64,000 nucleotides of DNA from Methylococcales bacterium (GCA_028712795.1 JAQTPT010000010.1:1-64000), one strand, 5' to 3'; numbered from the stretch's first letter, positions 18,645-29,197 are shown. Translations and numbers: made by a program. Notes: a model not told the origin generated them from the sequence alone.

Positions 18645-19457
18645 TGCTCGTGCTCCACTGCTGTTGACAACATAGTACAAAAAAGACGTATTAAGTGCAT
18701 TTCATTGAAACACACCAGGGCCTCAGTCCACTCGAAATAAGTCTCTCAGCCATCCCCTTCAGAGCAACTTGCCCTCGGATAAGAAGTTATGCCTACCGGT
18801 TTTTTGAGCCGGTTGAGGGACAATATCCGTATAATCAAAATAACTCGGTTCAGTCACCGAATTATAAATCACTACTGTGTCACACCGGTTTCGAAAATTC
18901 TCGACGTTTGTAAAAACAGTCACTCTGGATTCACCCGGCAACAAGAGGCCAATTAGCGGCGTCGACAGAATCCAGGGGTAAGGTCAAACTTTTGTTTTTA
19001 AATTTTCCATTATCATAATGAGTTGAAAAACTTAGGCTTCCAGTGTAAAAATTGAAAGCTGTTTTGTAGCGTCGCTTAAATTTACTCAAAAGCAGCAATT
19101 CATACTGCGCAAATATATGGACAGCCAACCGAAAAAACCAGCACTTTAGCGGCCTCTGCCGATTTACCCCTTGTTTGACCGTTTGCGACTACATTTCGGA
19201 ACCCTATCTTGAAACAAGAAACTCTGCATCTTCCAGACAATGGAAGGTATTGTGCTGAGAAAACTATAGGGTTTATTGGCCTGGAAAGTGACAAATAGAA
19301 ACAATGGGTCTAATCAATCTGTAATTCAAAAACCCCGAAGATTAGAACTTAGAACTCCATTTTAAAAATTCTCTTATGCTATCACGATCAAGCATAGGAC
19401 GTTATTAAACCTTGATTAATATTGGTTCAAAAGGCAAATTTTTAGTTAGCTAAATAT
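18645..19457. other. gene-free stretch
   Basis: About 810 bp between the DUF427 gene and the Kir channel. Only short, unconserved-looking open frames occur on either strand, and no RNA gene, REP or convincing terminator was seen. The promoter of the DUF427-egtB-egtD unit probably lies at its left end. Confidence 0.4.
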
Positions 19458-20360
19458 CTAGACATTAACTGGTTCAACGTGAGCAGGGGCAAGTACGACG
19501 TCATGAAAACGCGTCAGGTTGATGACACTCCCACCTTCCGGCGTCATGCTTATAATATCGACGAAGTGCGCATCGAAAACAATATCCCCAGCCACATAGT
19601 TGTAGTTGGCATAAACTAATGCAGCCAAGGTTTCGTCGTGACCATTCACGGAGACTGTTATGCTTGAGCGGTTAGCTGTTAATTCTGAGGCACTGTAACC
19701 AAACAGAGGGCTCCGTTCGTCAATGGGATGAATCAGAGTCCATGTCAGGGCGAAAACGGGTGTTCGTTGGCGGATTAATCGGAGGTCATGGATGCGGATA
19801 AACCTCTCTTCTCGCTCGTTGACTTCATCGCGCACTAGTGAAAGGGACGCAGTAGCTTCCACGATACGGTTATGGCGCTCGTTAGCGATCCTTAACATCA
19901 ATACACGGCCGCCTTCAAAGTCACGGACAATTGCATTTTTACTAAACATTATGCGCGCAGTAGGCTTTGAGAAGCGCGCAAATACCAGTCCCGTAATCAC
20001 CGCAATGCCAACCATGCCAGTAAGAATCTCAATGGTTGCCACAATGTGTCCCGTGAGGCTAGCGGGCGACATAACTCCATAGCCAACAGTCGCAAGAGTT
20101 TCGACGCTAAAGAAAAAATAGTCTAGGAATACACCCTCACGCGCATTGATCACACTACTTGGCGACAGCCAATAGAGGGTAGCGAATATAAGGTTCAAGA
20201 AGAGATAAACAAGCACCAGTACGCAGAAGAATCGGGGCCAGCTCAAAGTTAACACCAGATGATAGGAATCCCGAAATTTGCTCTGATGCCGACCATCCGT
20301 CAGTATATGCGTGTCTCCAACCAGACGAGTGTAGATAAGTTTTTTATGCGGCTTGATCAT
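19458..20360 (-). CDS. inward-rectifier (Kir-type) potassium channel
   Basis: 300-aa KirBac-like channel. TM1 is near residues 42-65 (FFCVLVLVYLFLNLIFATLY). A pore helix leads into the selectivity filter TVGYG at 91-95. TM2 is at about 102-128 (TGHIVATIEILTGMVGIAVI). The cytoplasmic C-terminal immunoglobulin-like domain (about 135-300) includes FSKNAIVRDFEGGRVLMLRI and VNGHDETLAALVYANYNY. Such channels pass K+ at the inner membrane and are regulated by the cytoplasmic domain. It stands alone. Confidence 0.92.
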   Translation of the reverse strand: MIKPHKKLIYTRLVGDTHILTDGRHQSKFRDSYHLVLTLSWPRFFCVLVLVYLFLNLIFATLYWLSPSSVINAREGVFLDYFFFSVETLATVGYGVMSPASLTGHIVATIEILTGMVGIAVITGLVFARFSKPTARIMFSKNAIVRDFEGGRVLMLRIANERHNRIVEATASLSLVRDEVNEREERFIRIHDLRLIRQRTPVFALTWTLIHPIDERSPLFGYSASELTANRSSITVSVNGHDETLAALVYANYNYVAGDIVFDAHFVDIISMTPEGGSVINLTRFHDVVLAPAHVEPVNV

Positions 20361-20777
20361 TGAGTTTCAGTCGTGATACTTGAGAACAGGAGTTCGCTCT
20401 AACCATGTCGCCCTTCCAGTAGTGGACTCTTATAGGCGTAAAATTGCAGCTTCAATCCCAATGGGCCTATTATGAGGTATTCTAGTGCTGCGTCAATTGC
20501 CAACAAAATATACTGAAAAGATTCCTGCACGGCTATGTTTGCCCATCTCCTCGAAAAAGCAGAAATTGGCAAAAGCTAATATTAATGCGCATATACCACT
20601 CTAAACCGGCCATCGATTCTAATTGAATTACGCCTGCAGTGAATGTCTGCTTTAGAAATGCCGAAAAGCCGCTGTCAACCCACGCTCAGGACAGTCAAAA
20701 TAAGTTTTTAACAAGATAACGCCGCAAATCAACCATTACTAAAGCTGTCGGCTGGATTTGCTTTGAATGTGTTTTAT
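20361..20777. other. gene-free stretch
   Basis: About 420 bp between the haemoglobin and channel genes. No convincing open frame, RNA gene or repeat was seen. It must contain the end of any transcript arriving from the Kir gene and the left part may include a terminator, but none stands out. Confidence 0.35.
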
Positions 20778-21149
20778 CTATGCTTCGACTATATCATTTT
20801 TCAAGCTTAGGACGAACGCAGCCACATCGTCACATTCTTGCTGGGGAATCTGCAAAGCCTTCATTGTGGCGCCAGAATGTTCAAGGAATATCGACCAATC
20901 ACTTTCACTGATTTTCATGCCCTTATGTGTTGTTTTCATATTGCGGCCAGTGTAGTACATAGGGCCGCCAGTACTGGCACATAAATAATCAATGAGTAAT
21001 TGGTGTTCTCTTTCTATACCATCGTCTCCTCGATTCTGCCAGAAACGGCCCAATTGAGGATCTGCTTGCAGGCGTGGCAGCAAATCGCTGGTAAAAGCGG
21101 CGATACCATCGTAACCGCCAAGGCGTTGATAAAGTGACTTGTTATTCAT
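20778..21149 (-). CDS. group 1 truncated haemoglobin
   Basis: 123-aa haem protein of the 2-over-2 globin fold. SLYQRLGGYDGIAAFTSDLL is the conserved N-terminal part, and the proximal haem His is His75 in NMKTTHKGMKI. ATG 21149 is preceded by GGAG at good spacing and is chosen over an upstream in-frame ATG. Group 1 proteins bind O2 and often detoxify nitric oxide. It is next to a truncated nitronate monooxygenase, but the spacing gives no strong evidence of a shared operon. Confidence 0.92.
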   Translation of the reverse strand: MNNKSLYQRLGGYDGIAAFTSDLLPRLQADPQLGRFWQNRGDDGIEREHQLLIDYLCASTGGPMYYTGRNMKTTHKGMKISESDWSIFLEHSGATMKALQIPQQECDDVAAFVLSLKNDIVEA

Positions 21150-21245
21150 AAGTTTCTCCACTTCGTTTAATAGACGTATAACATAATATATGTCTATCAA
21201 TATGCCTAAATAAAAAACATAACTTGTCGCGTATGCCTCGTAAAA

Positions 21246-21569
21246 TCATCCAATTAATTTTTTGATTAGAGAATAAAACAATAAGTCATGGCGTACAAAC
21301 AAAAACGACATCCGTTCCAAAAAAGGTAACTTCTCATTAGTTACAGGTTTCGATGTCAGGAAACGAATCTCCCGAATGACTTTCCTGATTTCATCAGGGC
21401 CGAGCCCGTGAGCCCCAAATGAGCCAAGGCCTCCGAAGTTCGAAACGGCGGCGGTCAACCGTTGCGATGATAAACCTCCAAGCGGCCCCTGTATAATCGG
21501 GTAGTCGATACCCAGCCGGGTTGTGAGACCTGTCCTGGTCCAGGATGTGGAATCAAATTGCGTTGCCAT
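21246..21569 (-). pseudogene. nitronate monooxygenase, N-terminal fragment
   Basis: The first ~75 codons match FMN-dependent nitronate monooxygenases (2-nitropropane dioxygenase): LTTRLGIDYPIIQGPLGGLS, then NFGGLGSFGAHGLGPDEIRK and IRFLTSKP. The protein then runs into about 30 unrelated residues and stops at 107 aa, whereas the family is about 320-350 aa. The FMN phosphate-binding and catalytic His regions are missing, so it should be inactive. It may be a deletion remnant. Confidence 0.8.
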
Positions 21570-21729
21570 GTCAACCTCTGTGTGTGATAAACATGCCGCT
21601 GAGAAACAGCGCTCGTCCGGACTGCATCGTTCTCACGTAAGCGTCGAAAAGTGTAGGCGGTGTCGGCAAGCCGATCGAAAGCTCCTTTAATCGCCGTTCA
21701 GCGCCGACTGGTTGTTGAGTCGGCTGTCT

Positions 21730-22458
21730 TTACCATTTGCCGCTGTGCGCACCGCCATCCACATGCAGCACCTCCCCTGTGACCTGACTAGCTTCCGTCA
21801 GATAAATGACAGCGCTGGCAATATCCTCAACCGTGGCGATTGTGCCCATGGGCGAAAGCGTTTTCAGGAAGTCTTTCGGATCGTTGACGTGAAGCGGGGT
21901 GTCGACGATCCCAGGGGCTACAGAGTTGAACCGAATTTGCTCTTTAGCATACTCAGAAGCCAAGTTTCTCAATCCTGCTTCCAGCCCGCCTTTGGTGATC
22001 ATGGGAAGGGAGACCGAAACACCTGCAATCGGATTCTCCACCAACGATGTGGTGATGCACACGATGCTGCCGCCTGATTTCTGTGCCAGCATCTGTTTGA
22101 CTGCAAGCTGCGTAATGTAAATGAAGCCTTCGAGGTTGGTGGAAACGAGAGCTTTAAAGTCGTCTGCCGTGTAATCGGTGAAGGGCTTCGCAAAGAAAAT
22201 ACCAGCATTCGCAACCACAGCATCGATCGAACCGAACTTCTTGATCGCGAGTTCCGCGACCTTCTGTGCCGTCTCAAATTGACCTATGTCGCCGTCGATC
22301 AAGGCGAGGTGGTCGGAAGCTGAAAGCTCTTTCGAATTCGTCGCGCTCCGCGAAGTTCCTACAACGTTGTATCCTCGCGCCAGAAACGCTTGGACGACAC
22401 CCGCGCCAATACCCTGCGAGGCTCCCGTAACGATGACGGTTTTCTGTTTGCTTGTCAT
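21730..22458 (-). CDS. SDR family oxidoreductase with altered active site
   Basis: 242-aa short-chain dehydrogenase. The NAD(P)-binding motif VIVTGASQGIGAGVVQAFLA and the structural VANAG are intact. The catalytic Ser region (CITTSLVENPIAGVS) and the Lys in LPMITKGGLEA are present, but the Tyr of YxxxK is replaced: the residue four before the Lys is Pro. PGIVDTPLH follows normally. Either it belongs to a subfamily with a different proton donor or it has lost classical SDR chemistry. It stands alone. Confidence 0.85.
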   Translation of the reverse strand: MTSKQKTVIVTGASQGIGAGVVQAFLARGYNVVGTSRSATNSKELSASDHLALIDGDIGQFETAQKVAELAIKKFGSIDAVVANAGIFFAKPFTDYTADDFKALVSTNLEGFIYITQLAVKQMLAQKSGGSIVCITTSLVENPIAGVSVSLPMITKGGLEAGLRNLASEYAKEQIRFNSVAPGIVDTPLHVNDPKDFLKTLSPMGTIATVEDIASAVIYLTEASQVTGEVLHVDGGAHSGKW

Positions 22459-22779
22459 ATTCGACTCCTGTGTATGGTTCTGTTGTATTAATTTCTTTGG
22501 TGTGGTTCAACACATTTGTTGTCACTGCGTAACATCAGTTGTTTCGAAGTAAGCGTCCCATTCCTTTGAGTCAAGCTTTGATATCGCTGATATATCGGCG
22601 TCCCGGTAATTACCGACAGTTTCGATCATCTCTCGTTTTGTTGTACCATTCCAAAGCGCTGTGTATTCAGCCGCCGGTCATCCCCATCCCGCTGGGAACG
22701 GGCACGGTATTCGCGTTGCCGCTCTGCCACTGTCTTTACCATTCTTTGCCGGAAATCGCCTTGAACCATGTCTCACTTT
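22459..22779. other. gene-free stretch
   Basis: About 320 bp between the RND pump stop and the SDR start. No credible gene or repeat was seen on either strand; it should hold the SDR promoter and the end of the efflux operon. Confidence 0.35.
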
Positions 22780-25700
22780 CTAACCGGTACCGGTCTTTTT
22801 GCGCCCGACCCTCATAGCCGCCAACCGCTGTATCATGACGTAAAGCACTGGTACGAATGGTATGGCCAAGAGCGTTGAAGACAACATGCCGCCAAAAACT
22901 ACCGTACCGATGGCCTGCTGGCTGGCCGCGCCTGCTCCCGAGGCCTCAAGCAAAGGCACGACACCCAGAATAAAAGCGAATGACGTCATCACAATAGGCC
23001 GGAATCGCCGGCGGGTGGCTTCCAATGCAGCCTCCGTCACGGATATCCCTTCGGCCTGCAGTTGCCGGGCGAATTCGACGATAAGAATGGCATTTTTGCA
23101 AGCCAAGCCTATCATTAAGATCAGTCCAACCTGCGTATATAAATTATTATCAAATCCCCGCATCATTTGAGCCAAGAGGACACCCACCAGCGCCATAGGG
23201 ACAACCAGTACCACGGCCAGAGGACTGGTCCAGCTTTCGTACAATGCTGCAAGCACCATGAATACCAAGGTAATCGAAAGTGCGTAAATGAAATAAGCTT
23301 GATTACCCACCTGCTTTTCCTGGAAAGACGTCGCCGTCCAGTCGAAACTAATTCCTTTGGGCAAGGTATTATCAGCCAATTGCTCCATCAAACCTAGAGC
23401 TTGTCCGGAGCTGAATCCCGGAGCGGCTGCGCCATAAATTTGTGCCGAAGGGTAAAGATTGTAACGCGTCACCAGTTCCGAGCCCAACGTACGCTTTACC
23501 TGTAACAGAGTACCTAAGGGTACCATCTCGCCTTGCCCGTTTCGCACATAAAAGCTCTTAATATCTTCCTGCTGCACACGAAATGGTGCATCGGCCTGAA
23601 CATAAACCTGAAAAACCTGGTTGAATTTATTGAATAGATTGACAAAAGTGGAACCCAGATAGGTCTGCAACGCCGAAAAAACATTGTTGAGTGGAATATT
23701 GAGTGATTCTACCTTGGTTCTATCAATATCCAGGAAAAGTTGAGGACTGCGCGCATTAAAAGTAGAGATCAGATTACGCAAACCGGACTGGGAGTTGCCT
23801 GCGCGGATGACCTCGTCAACTGCTTTTTGCAACTCCGCAAGTCCCAGGCTTTGACGATCCTCCACCATCATCTGGAAACCGCCTCCCTGGCCCAAACCAC
23901 GGATGGGGGGAGGCACCAGTACAATGGAGATGGCCTCCTCTATGGACGATAGGTCGCGGCGCAGACTGGCGACAATCTTGTCCTGGCTCAAATCCGCCCC
24001 CCGTTTGCTCCAATCGTCATAGACGATAAAGGTAGTAAACAGGTTGGAAACGTTAGCGTTGTCCAGTACGGATAATCCGCCAATGGTCACCCACGCGCTA
24101 ACTCCCGGAGTTTTCTTGAGAATCGCATCCTGCGCCTTGGCTATGTTAACTACTCTCGGTTGCGAGGCGCCGTCCGGGAGCTTGGTAACGACAATGGCGT
24201 AACCCTGATCTTCGGTGGGTAAAAATCCGGTGGGATGGTTGGCGAAGCGCCAGCCGGCGACGGTGATCACCAGCACGAACAAAATCACCATAAACCCGGC
24301 CCGCGCCACCATCCAGGTAACCAGCCGCATATAGGAATTCTCGACCCATGTATAGCCTTTGTTAAACCCACGGAAGAACCAGTTGACCTTTCTTTTGGTC
24401 ATCGGACGCAGCCAGAGAGCACACTGCGCCGGTTTAAGGGTCAGCGCATTGATCGCGCTGATAATGGCAGTGGACGCGATAACCAAAGCGAACTGCCGGA
24501 ACAACTGACCGGTGATACCCGGAAGAAAGGCAGCGGGTAGAAACACTGACGTCAGCACCAAGGTAATGCCCATGATGGGGCCGGTAATTTCCTGCATTGC
24601 CTTAATCGTAGCCTCTTTTGGCGTCAAGCCTTTTTCGATATGATACGAGGCGTTTTCCACAATTACGATGGCATCGTCGACAACTATGCCGACTGACAGA
24701 ATCAACGCGAAGAGGGTCAGCAGATTGACGCCGAATCCGAGCATGAACATGGCCGCAAAGGTGCCAATCAGCGTGACAGGGACAGTCGTCGCGGGCACCA
24801 GTGAGGCCCGCCAATTCTGTAAAAACACCACGATGACGATGAGGACGAGAATACCTGCCTCGAACAATGTCTTGTAGACATCGTGTATCGCGCTACGGAC
24901 AAACTTGGTGGTATCGTAACGAATTTCGTAGCTCAGACCTGGCGGAAACTCCTTGCTCACAGACGCCATGGCTGCACGAACTTCGTCCGCCACGTCCAGC
25001 GCATTAGCGCCGGGCAAGGTAAACACCGGCATGACCGCGGCCTTGTGTCCCCTGGCTACGGAAAAGTTGCTGTAACTCTGGCGGCTGAGTTCGACGCGTG
25101 CGACGTCTCGAATCCGCACGATTTGCGCCGACTCAGCGCGCGCGCTTTTGATGACAATATTCTCGAATTGCGTTACCTCGGCCAAACGGCCCAACGCGTT
25201 GACAGTAAATTGGAAAGTCTGATTCGCAGGGACCGGAGGTCCACCGAGTTGACCGGCGGCCACCTGCAAGTTCTGGCTCTGAATGGCATTGACCACGTCG
25301 TTTGTGGTCATATTAAAATAGCGAAGCTTTTCCGGATTCAACCAGACCCGCATGCTATAAGGACCGGCTCCCCGTACCGCGATCTGGCCCACGCCGGGCA
25401 AACGCGCCAACGGATTTTGCAGATTGATCACTGCATAGTTCGAGAGATAGGTTTCATCATACCGGTTGTCCTCCGCAAACAGCGCAACAACCAACAAGAT
25501 GTCCGTGGACACTTTTTTTACCGTGACGCCTTGTGGCTGTACCGAAGCGGGGAGCTGAGGAAGCGCACTGTTGACCAGGTTTTGCACCAGCGCCATGGAC
25601 GTATTAAGATCGGTTCCTACGTTGAAGGTGATTGTTAGTGTGTAACTACCGTCGCTGGCGCTGGTCGACAACATATACAGAGAGTTTTCCACCCCATTAA

Positions 25701-25908
25701 TCGCTTGCTCTATTGGAATGCCAACCGTATTCGCAACCACTTCGGCGCTGGCGCCCGGATAGCGCGTAGTGACCTGAACGGTCGGAGGCACAATGGGCGG
25801 GTATTGCGACACGGGCAGATTCATAAAACACACCAGCCCCAGAATGACAGTGATGATCGCGATGACGTTGGCGAAAATCGGTCTTTCAATGAAGTATTGA
25901 GAGATCAT
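22780..25908 (-). CDS. RND multidrug efflux transporter, inner-membrane pump (HAE1 family)
   Basis: 1042-aa proton-driven pump, AcrB/MexB type. The start at 25908 (MISQYFIERPIFANVIAI) overlaps the adaptor stop by 4 nt. TM1 is at the N-terminus. The periplasmic porter region includes PGASAEVVANTVGIPIEQAI. The proton-relay Asp pair is in SVGIVVDDAIVIVENA in TM4. A second half repeats the layout, with LIGLACKNAILIVEFA. It is the third gene of a complete tripartite operon (outer-membrane factor, adaptor, pump). Substrates cannot be told; no regulator is adjacent. Confidence 0.95.
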   Translation of the reverse strand: MISQYFIERPIFANVIAIITVILGLVCFMNLPVSQYPPIVPPTVQVTTRYPGASAEVVANTVGIPIEQAINGVENSLYMLSTSASDGSYTLTITFNVGTDLNTSMALVQNLVNSALPQLPASVQPQGVTVKKVSTDILLVVALFAEDNRYDETYLSNYAVINLQNPLARLPGVGQIAVRGAGPYSMRVWLNPEKLRYFNMTTNDVVNAIQSQNLQVAAGQLGGPPVPANQTFQFTVNALGRLAEVTQFENIVIKSARAESAQIVRIRDVARVELSRQSYSNFSVARGHKAAVMPVFTLPGANALDVADEVRAAMASVSKEFPPGLSYEIRYDTTKFVRSAIHDVYKTLFEAGILVLIVIVVFLQNWRASLVPATTVPVTLIGTFAAMFMLGFGVNLLTLFALILSVGIVVDDAIVIVENASYHIEKGLTPKEATIKAMQEITGPIMGITLVLTSVFLPAAFLPGITGQLFRQFALVIASTAIISAINALTLKPAQCALWLRPMTKRKVNWFFRGFNKGYTWVENSYMRLVTWMVARAGFMVILFVLVITVAGWRFANHPTGFLPTEDQGYAIVVTKLPDGASQPRVVNIAKAQDAILKKTPGVSAWVTIGGLSVLDNANVSNLFTTFIVYDDWSKRGADLSQDKIVASLRRDLSSIEEAISIVLVPPPIRGLGQGGGFQMMVEDRQSLGLAELQKAVDEVIRAGNSQSGLRNLISTFNARSPQLFLDIDRTKVESLNIPLNNVFSALQTYLGSTFVNLFNKFNQVFQVYVQADAPFRVQQEDIKSFYVRNGQGEMVPLGTLLQVKRTLGSELVTRYNLYPSAQIYGAAAPGFSSGQALGLMEQLADNTLPKGISFDWTATSFQEKQVGNQAYFIYALSITLVFMVLAALYESWTSPLAVVLVVPMALVGVLLAQMMRGFDNNLYTQVGLILMIGLACKNAILIVEFARQLQAEGISVTEAALEATRRRFRPIVMTSFAFILGVVPLLEASGAGAASQQAIGTVVFGGMLSSTLLAIPFVPVLYVMIQRLAAMRVGRKKTGTG

Positions 25909-27092
25909 GGTGCCGGCCTCTCCGGTTTCATCATGGCAGCAGGAGCGCCCCCTTTGTCTTCGACTTTTGCCAGCGGCTTTCGTATGGTCTTCACTGTATT
26001 GCCGGGGATTGAACGTAACAGACCTGTCACAATCACCCAATCCTGATCACTGAGCCCCTCTTCGATAACACGATTATCGCCAGCTTGAATGCCAAGCTTG
26101 ACCGGGCGGCGCTCTACGACGTTTTTATCATCCACTACCAGTAGATATGAGCCCAACTGGTCATAACCAATGGCCGCTTCCGGTACCAGGAGCGCCATTT
26201 TTTCCGAATTGACTACAAGCACCCGCACACGAGCGAACAATCCGGGCAAGATAGTGCCATCGGCATTGGGGAAAATGGCACGCAAAAGCAAGGTACCTGT
26301 CGTTGGCGTTACGGAAATTGCCGTGAAATCCAGATAACCCGTATGCGGATAGCCTTTATCACCTGACAGCGCAAGCGAAGCAGGTATCTTCATCTTCTCG
26401 GCTTCGCCTGGTCCGACGTTGGTTTGTTTGATGACCCTTAACAGATCCGTCTCGTTGATGGTGAAGTAGACGTAGATTGGATCGATCTGGTTGATCTGAG
26501 CCAACGGGGTAAATTCACCGGCACCCACGAGGTTGCCTGGATCCTTGAGCCGACGGTCAATACGTCCATCGAAAGGTGCGGCAACATTCGTATATTCCAG
26601 ATCCAACTTAGCCAAATCACGGTTAGCCTCGGCAGCCACCACTGCGGCCCTCGCGTTATCACGCTCAAACCGCCAATTATCCACATCCGTTTCGGCTGCC
26701 GCATGCTGCCGCACAAGGCCACTGAAACGGTCCAATTCGGTTTGCGCGTGATCAAGACTGGCCTTTTGCTGAAGAACTTGGGCCTCCGCTTGTTTTAAGC
26801 GGGCTTGATAGGTGTCTTGTTGAATCAAGAGCAGCGGCTGGCCCTTCTTAACGGTATCGCCATCGTGAAAGAAAACCTTTTCCAGATAGCCTTGCACGCG
26901 CGCGACTAATTGAACCGTATTATAAGCCTGCGTGTTCCCGGTAAATTCCAAATAGTCACTAACCTGCCGATGGATTGGCTCGCTAACCGTGACCTGCGGT
27001 GGAGGCGGCGGCACATAGGTATTTTTTTCTTCGCACCCCGCGCTAAAAATAATCATAACCCACAGCAACCTGGCAATGTTGTGCCTTCTCAT
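25905..27092 (-). CDS. RND efflux periplasmic adaptor lipoprotein
   Basis: 395-aa membrane fusion protein. Lipoprotein signal with lipobox FSAGC (Cys20). The barrel-sandwich halves are VRVQGYLEKVFFHDGDTVKK and NVAAPFDGRIDRRLKDPGNL, separated by a coiled-coil hairpin (QAEAQVLQQKASLDHAQTEL). ATG 27092 is preceded by GGAAGAGAAG and starts the signal, so it is preferred over an ATG at 27116. It links the pump to the outer-membrane channel. Confidence 0.93.
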   Translation of the reverse strand: MRRHNIARLLWVMIIFSAGCEEKNTYVPPPPPQVTVSEPIHRQVSDYLEFTGNTQAYNTVQLVARVQGYLEKVFFHDGDTVKKGQPLLLIQQDTYQARLKQAEAQVLQQKASLDHAQTELDRFSGLVRQHAAAETDVDNWRFERDNARAAVVAAEANRDLAKLDLEYTNVAAPFDGRIDRRLKDPGNLVGAGEFTPLAQINQIDPIYVYFTINETDLLRVIKQTNVGPGEAEKMKIPASLALSGDKGYPHTGYLDFTAISVTPTTGTLLLRAIFPNADGTILPGLFARVRVLVVNSEKMALLVPEAAIGYDQLGSYLLVVDDKNVVERRPVKLGIQAGDNRVIEEGLSDQDWVIVTGLLRSIPGNTVKTIRKPLAKVEDKGGAPAAMMKPERPAP

Positions 27093-27109
27093 AAGACTTC
27101 TCTTCCCCG

Positions 27110-28696
27110 TTACCATCGAGGCCAACTGACGCCAGACGGCGTCTGAGTATCCGGCGATGGCTGGGCAGCAGGCGATAATAGGCCGCCCCAATCGGTACGT
27201 TTTGCCATCTGTTCTTTGATCGAATCGGGCACAATGTCCTTGCCCTCACGAATCTGCCAGCCGCCGCCCAAGGCCCGGTACACACCCACCAAATTAGTCG
27301 AGATTTCTCCCAACGTATTGGCGAGGCTATCCTGTTCGCTAAGCAGCGCCTGCTGAGCCGTCAGGACGGTCGTGAAGTCAGTGATCCCCTGGCCGTATTG
27401 TAACGTTGCCAAATCCAGTGAATTTTGGGCCGCTTCGGTACTTTCCGCCAAGTACTTGGCGCGCTCCTGGGAGCGCAGAAATGCCACAAGATTGTTTTCC
27501 ACCTCCTGTTGAGCGGTGAGGACAGTGTTTTGATAACTGACTAACAGCTCCTGTAGCCGTGCATCCTGTACCCGTACCTGATTGGTAATTTGTCCGTAGT
27601 TAAAGATGTTCCATTGCAGCGCCGGACCAAAGTTGGCGGTCCGGCTTTTCCAGAGAAAAACATCTCCCAGCGTAAACGAGCCGACATCACTGGACAGGAA
27701 GCCAAAAGTGCCTGTGAGCGAGATAGCCGGATAGAGTGCCGCTTTGGTTACACCGATGCTGGCGGATTGGGCGGCGGCCTGCAGTTCAGCCTGGCGGACG
27801 TCAGGGCGGCGGCGCAGAAGCTCGGCGGGGATGCCCACGGCGACCTGCATCGGAGGCGAGGGGATCTGCTGCACTGTTCCAGCCAGCAAATTGCTTATAT
27901 TGCTCGGAGGCATGCCCAACAGAACGCTTAGCGCATTCTGTTGCTGACGCAGGCCAATCTCGATTGTTGGAATGGAAGCCTGCGTATTTGCCAGTACCGT
28001 CCTGGCTTGTTCGACGTCACGCTGGGAAGTTGTGCCCCCTTTAAAACGGATATCCGCAAGTTGCAGGGTTTCCCGTTGCGTATCAACATTCTGCCGCGCT
28101 ATGCTCAGGCGCTTTTCCAGCGTCCGGATAGTAATATAGGCGCGCGCCACATCGGCGGTGAGACTGACCAGTGCGTTGTTGTAATTGGCCACCGCCGCCT
28201 CGAACCCGGCATCAGCCGATTCAAGGGCGCGGCGAAACTTGCCCCAAAAATCAATTTCCCAACTGGCAGTCAAACCTAGCTGCGCTTGGGCATAATCGAA
28301 AATATGGGAAAAAGCTGCTTGTGAAGCTCGCTGGCTGAGATGAACCTTGCTCAGCGAACTGATTAACTGTTGATTTTGCGGATAGAAATTACCAATTGCA
28401 ATTCCTAGTTGGGCGCGGGCCTCAAGCACTCGCACCCCCGCCACGCGTATACTGAGATTATCGTGATATGCACGATTAATTAACTTATTCAGAATAGGAT
28501 CATTGAATGTTTTCCACCACTCTTGATCATTGGGAGTAGTTATCTTAAGTCTTTGATCCTCGGCTTCCAGCCATTGGGCAGCCGTCTCAGTTGGGGGACG
28601 AACATAGTCGGGCCCAACCATGCAACTGGGAAGCAGCATAAAAGCCAATAGCCAAACCGGGCAAAACCCAGGGAAATTAACGTCCCATCGCATCAA
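27110..28696 (-). CDS. outer-membrane efflux lipoprotein (OprM/NodT family)
   Basis: 528-aa TolC-like channel. Lipobox LLPSC with Cys25, then the family marker MVGPDYVRP. Two OEP repeats follow, for example SWEIDFWGKFRRALESADAG and SLDLATLQYGQGITDFTTVL. The last ~45 residues are a polar tail. It is the first gene of the efflux operon: its stop is 18 nt before the adaptor start. A gene order of channel, adaptor, pump is less common than adaptor, pump, channel but is known. Confidence 0.93.
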   Translation of the reverse strand: MMRWDVNFPGFCPVWLLAFMLLPSCMVGPDYVRPPTETAAQWLEAEDQRLKITTPNDQEWWKTFNDPILNKLINRAYHDNLSIRVAGVRVLEARAQLGIAIGNFYPQNQQLISSLSKVHLSQRASQAAFSHIFDYAQAQLGLTASWEIDFWGKFRRALESADAGFEAAVANYNNALVSLTADVARAYITIRTLEKRLSIARQNVDTQRETLQLADIRFKGGTTSQRDVEQARTVLANTQASIPTIEIGLRQQQNALSVLLGMPPSNISNLLAGTVQQIPSPPMQVAVGIPAELLRRRPDVRQAELQAAAQSASIGVTKAALYPAISLTGTFGFLSSDVGSFTLGDVFLWKSRTANFGPALQWNIFNYGQITNQVRVQDARLQELLVSYQNTVLTAQQEVENNLVAFLRSQERAKYLAESTEAAQNSLDLATLQYGQGITDFTTVLTAQQALLSEQDSLANTLGEISTNLVGVYRALGGGWQIREGKDIVPDSIKEQMAKRTDWGGLLSPAAQPSPDTQTPSGVSWPRW

Positions 28697-28814
28697 TATA
28701 ACACCTAAACGTTCGGGTTCGCGCCAATAGTAACCTGGATTTGATGTCCAACGGTACTAAAAAATAACGTTAGCGTCTGGTCCAAATCCATTTATTATTA
28801 AACCGGTATCACTG

Positions 28815-29012
28815 TTTGTTGGCGCCGATGCCAAACTGACCACGGCGCTATTGGATCGCCTGACTCATCATTGCCATATCATCGAGACAAGAAATCAATC
28901 ATTCCGGTTTAAGCAAAGCAGTGCTAAGGCCAAAGAACGTATCCAATCCAGGGAATCGTCTTTACGTGTATCGCTAACTTCAGAAACAGCAACCGTCGAT
29001 TCCCAGGAATAG
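28815..29012 (+). pseudogene. IS21-type helper ATPase (IstB) remnant
   Basis: 66 codons without a start read as the C-terminus of Ist[21 protein letters not shown], then [15 protein letters not shown], ending at TAG 29010-29012. In intact IstB proteins the equivalent block ([17 protein letters not shown], then an SYR motif) follows Walker B and the sensor regions, all of which are absent here. No IS21 ends were seen. The rest of 28697-29197 shows no gene. Confidence 0.75.
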
Positions 29013-29197
29013 GATCATTCTTTCTCTATTTGTTTATTTTAAAGATGACAACTCAATAAAAAAAGGGGTTCAAAACTAACTCAGTCTGGTCGACTATTTC
29101 AATGCTGTATAGTACGCCAGATAGGTTTCATCCTCTTATCATGAACGAGATACAGGCGTTTGTCAGACTCATTCACCACTGGAAGAGGCTGCTGAAA

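Noticed and set aside
24883..25638. 251-codon plus-strand open frame inside the RND pump gene
   Set aside because: Antisense to a highly conserved coding region, rich in Arg/His as expected of a shadow frame, without any domain.
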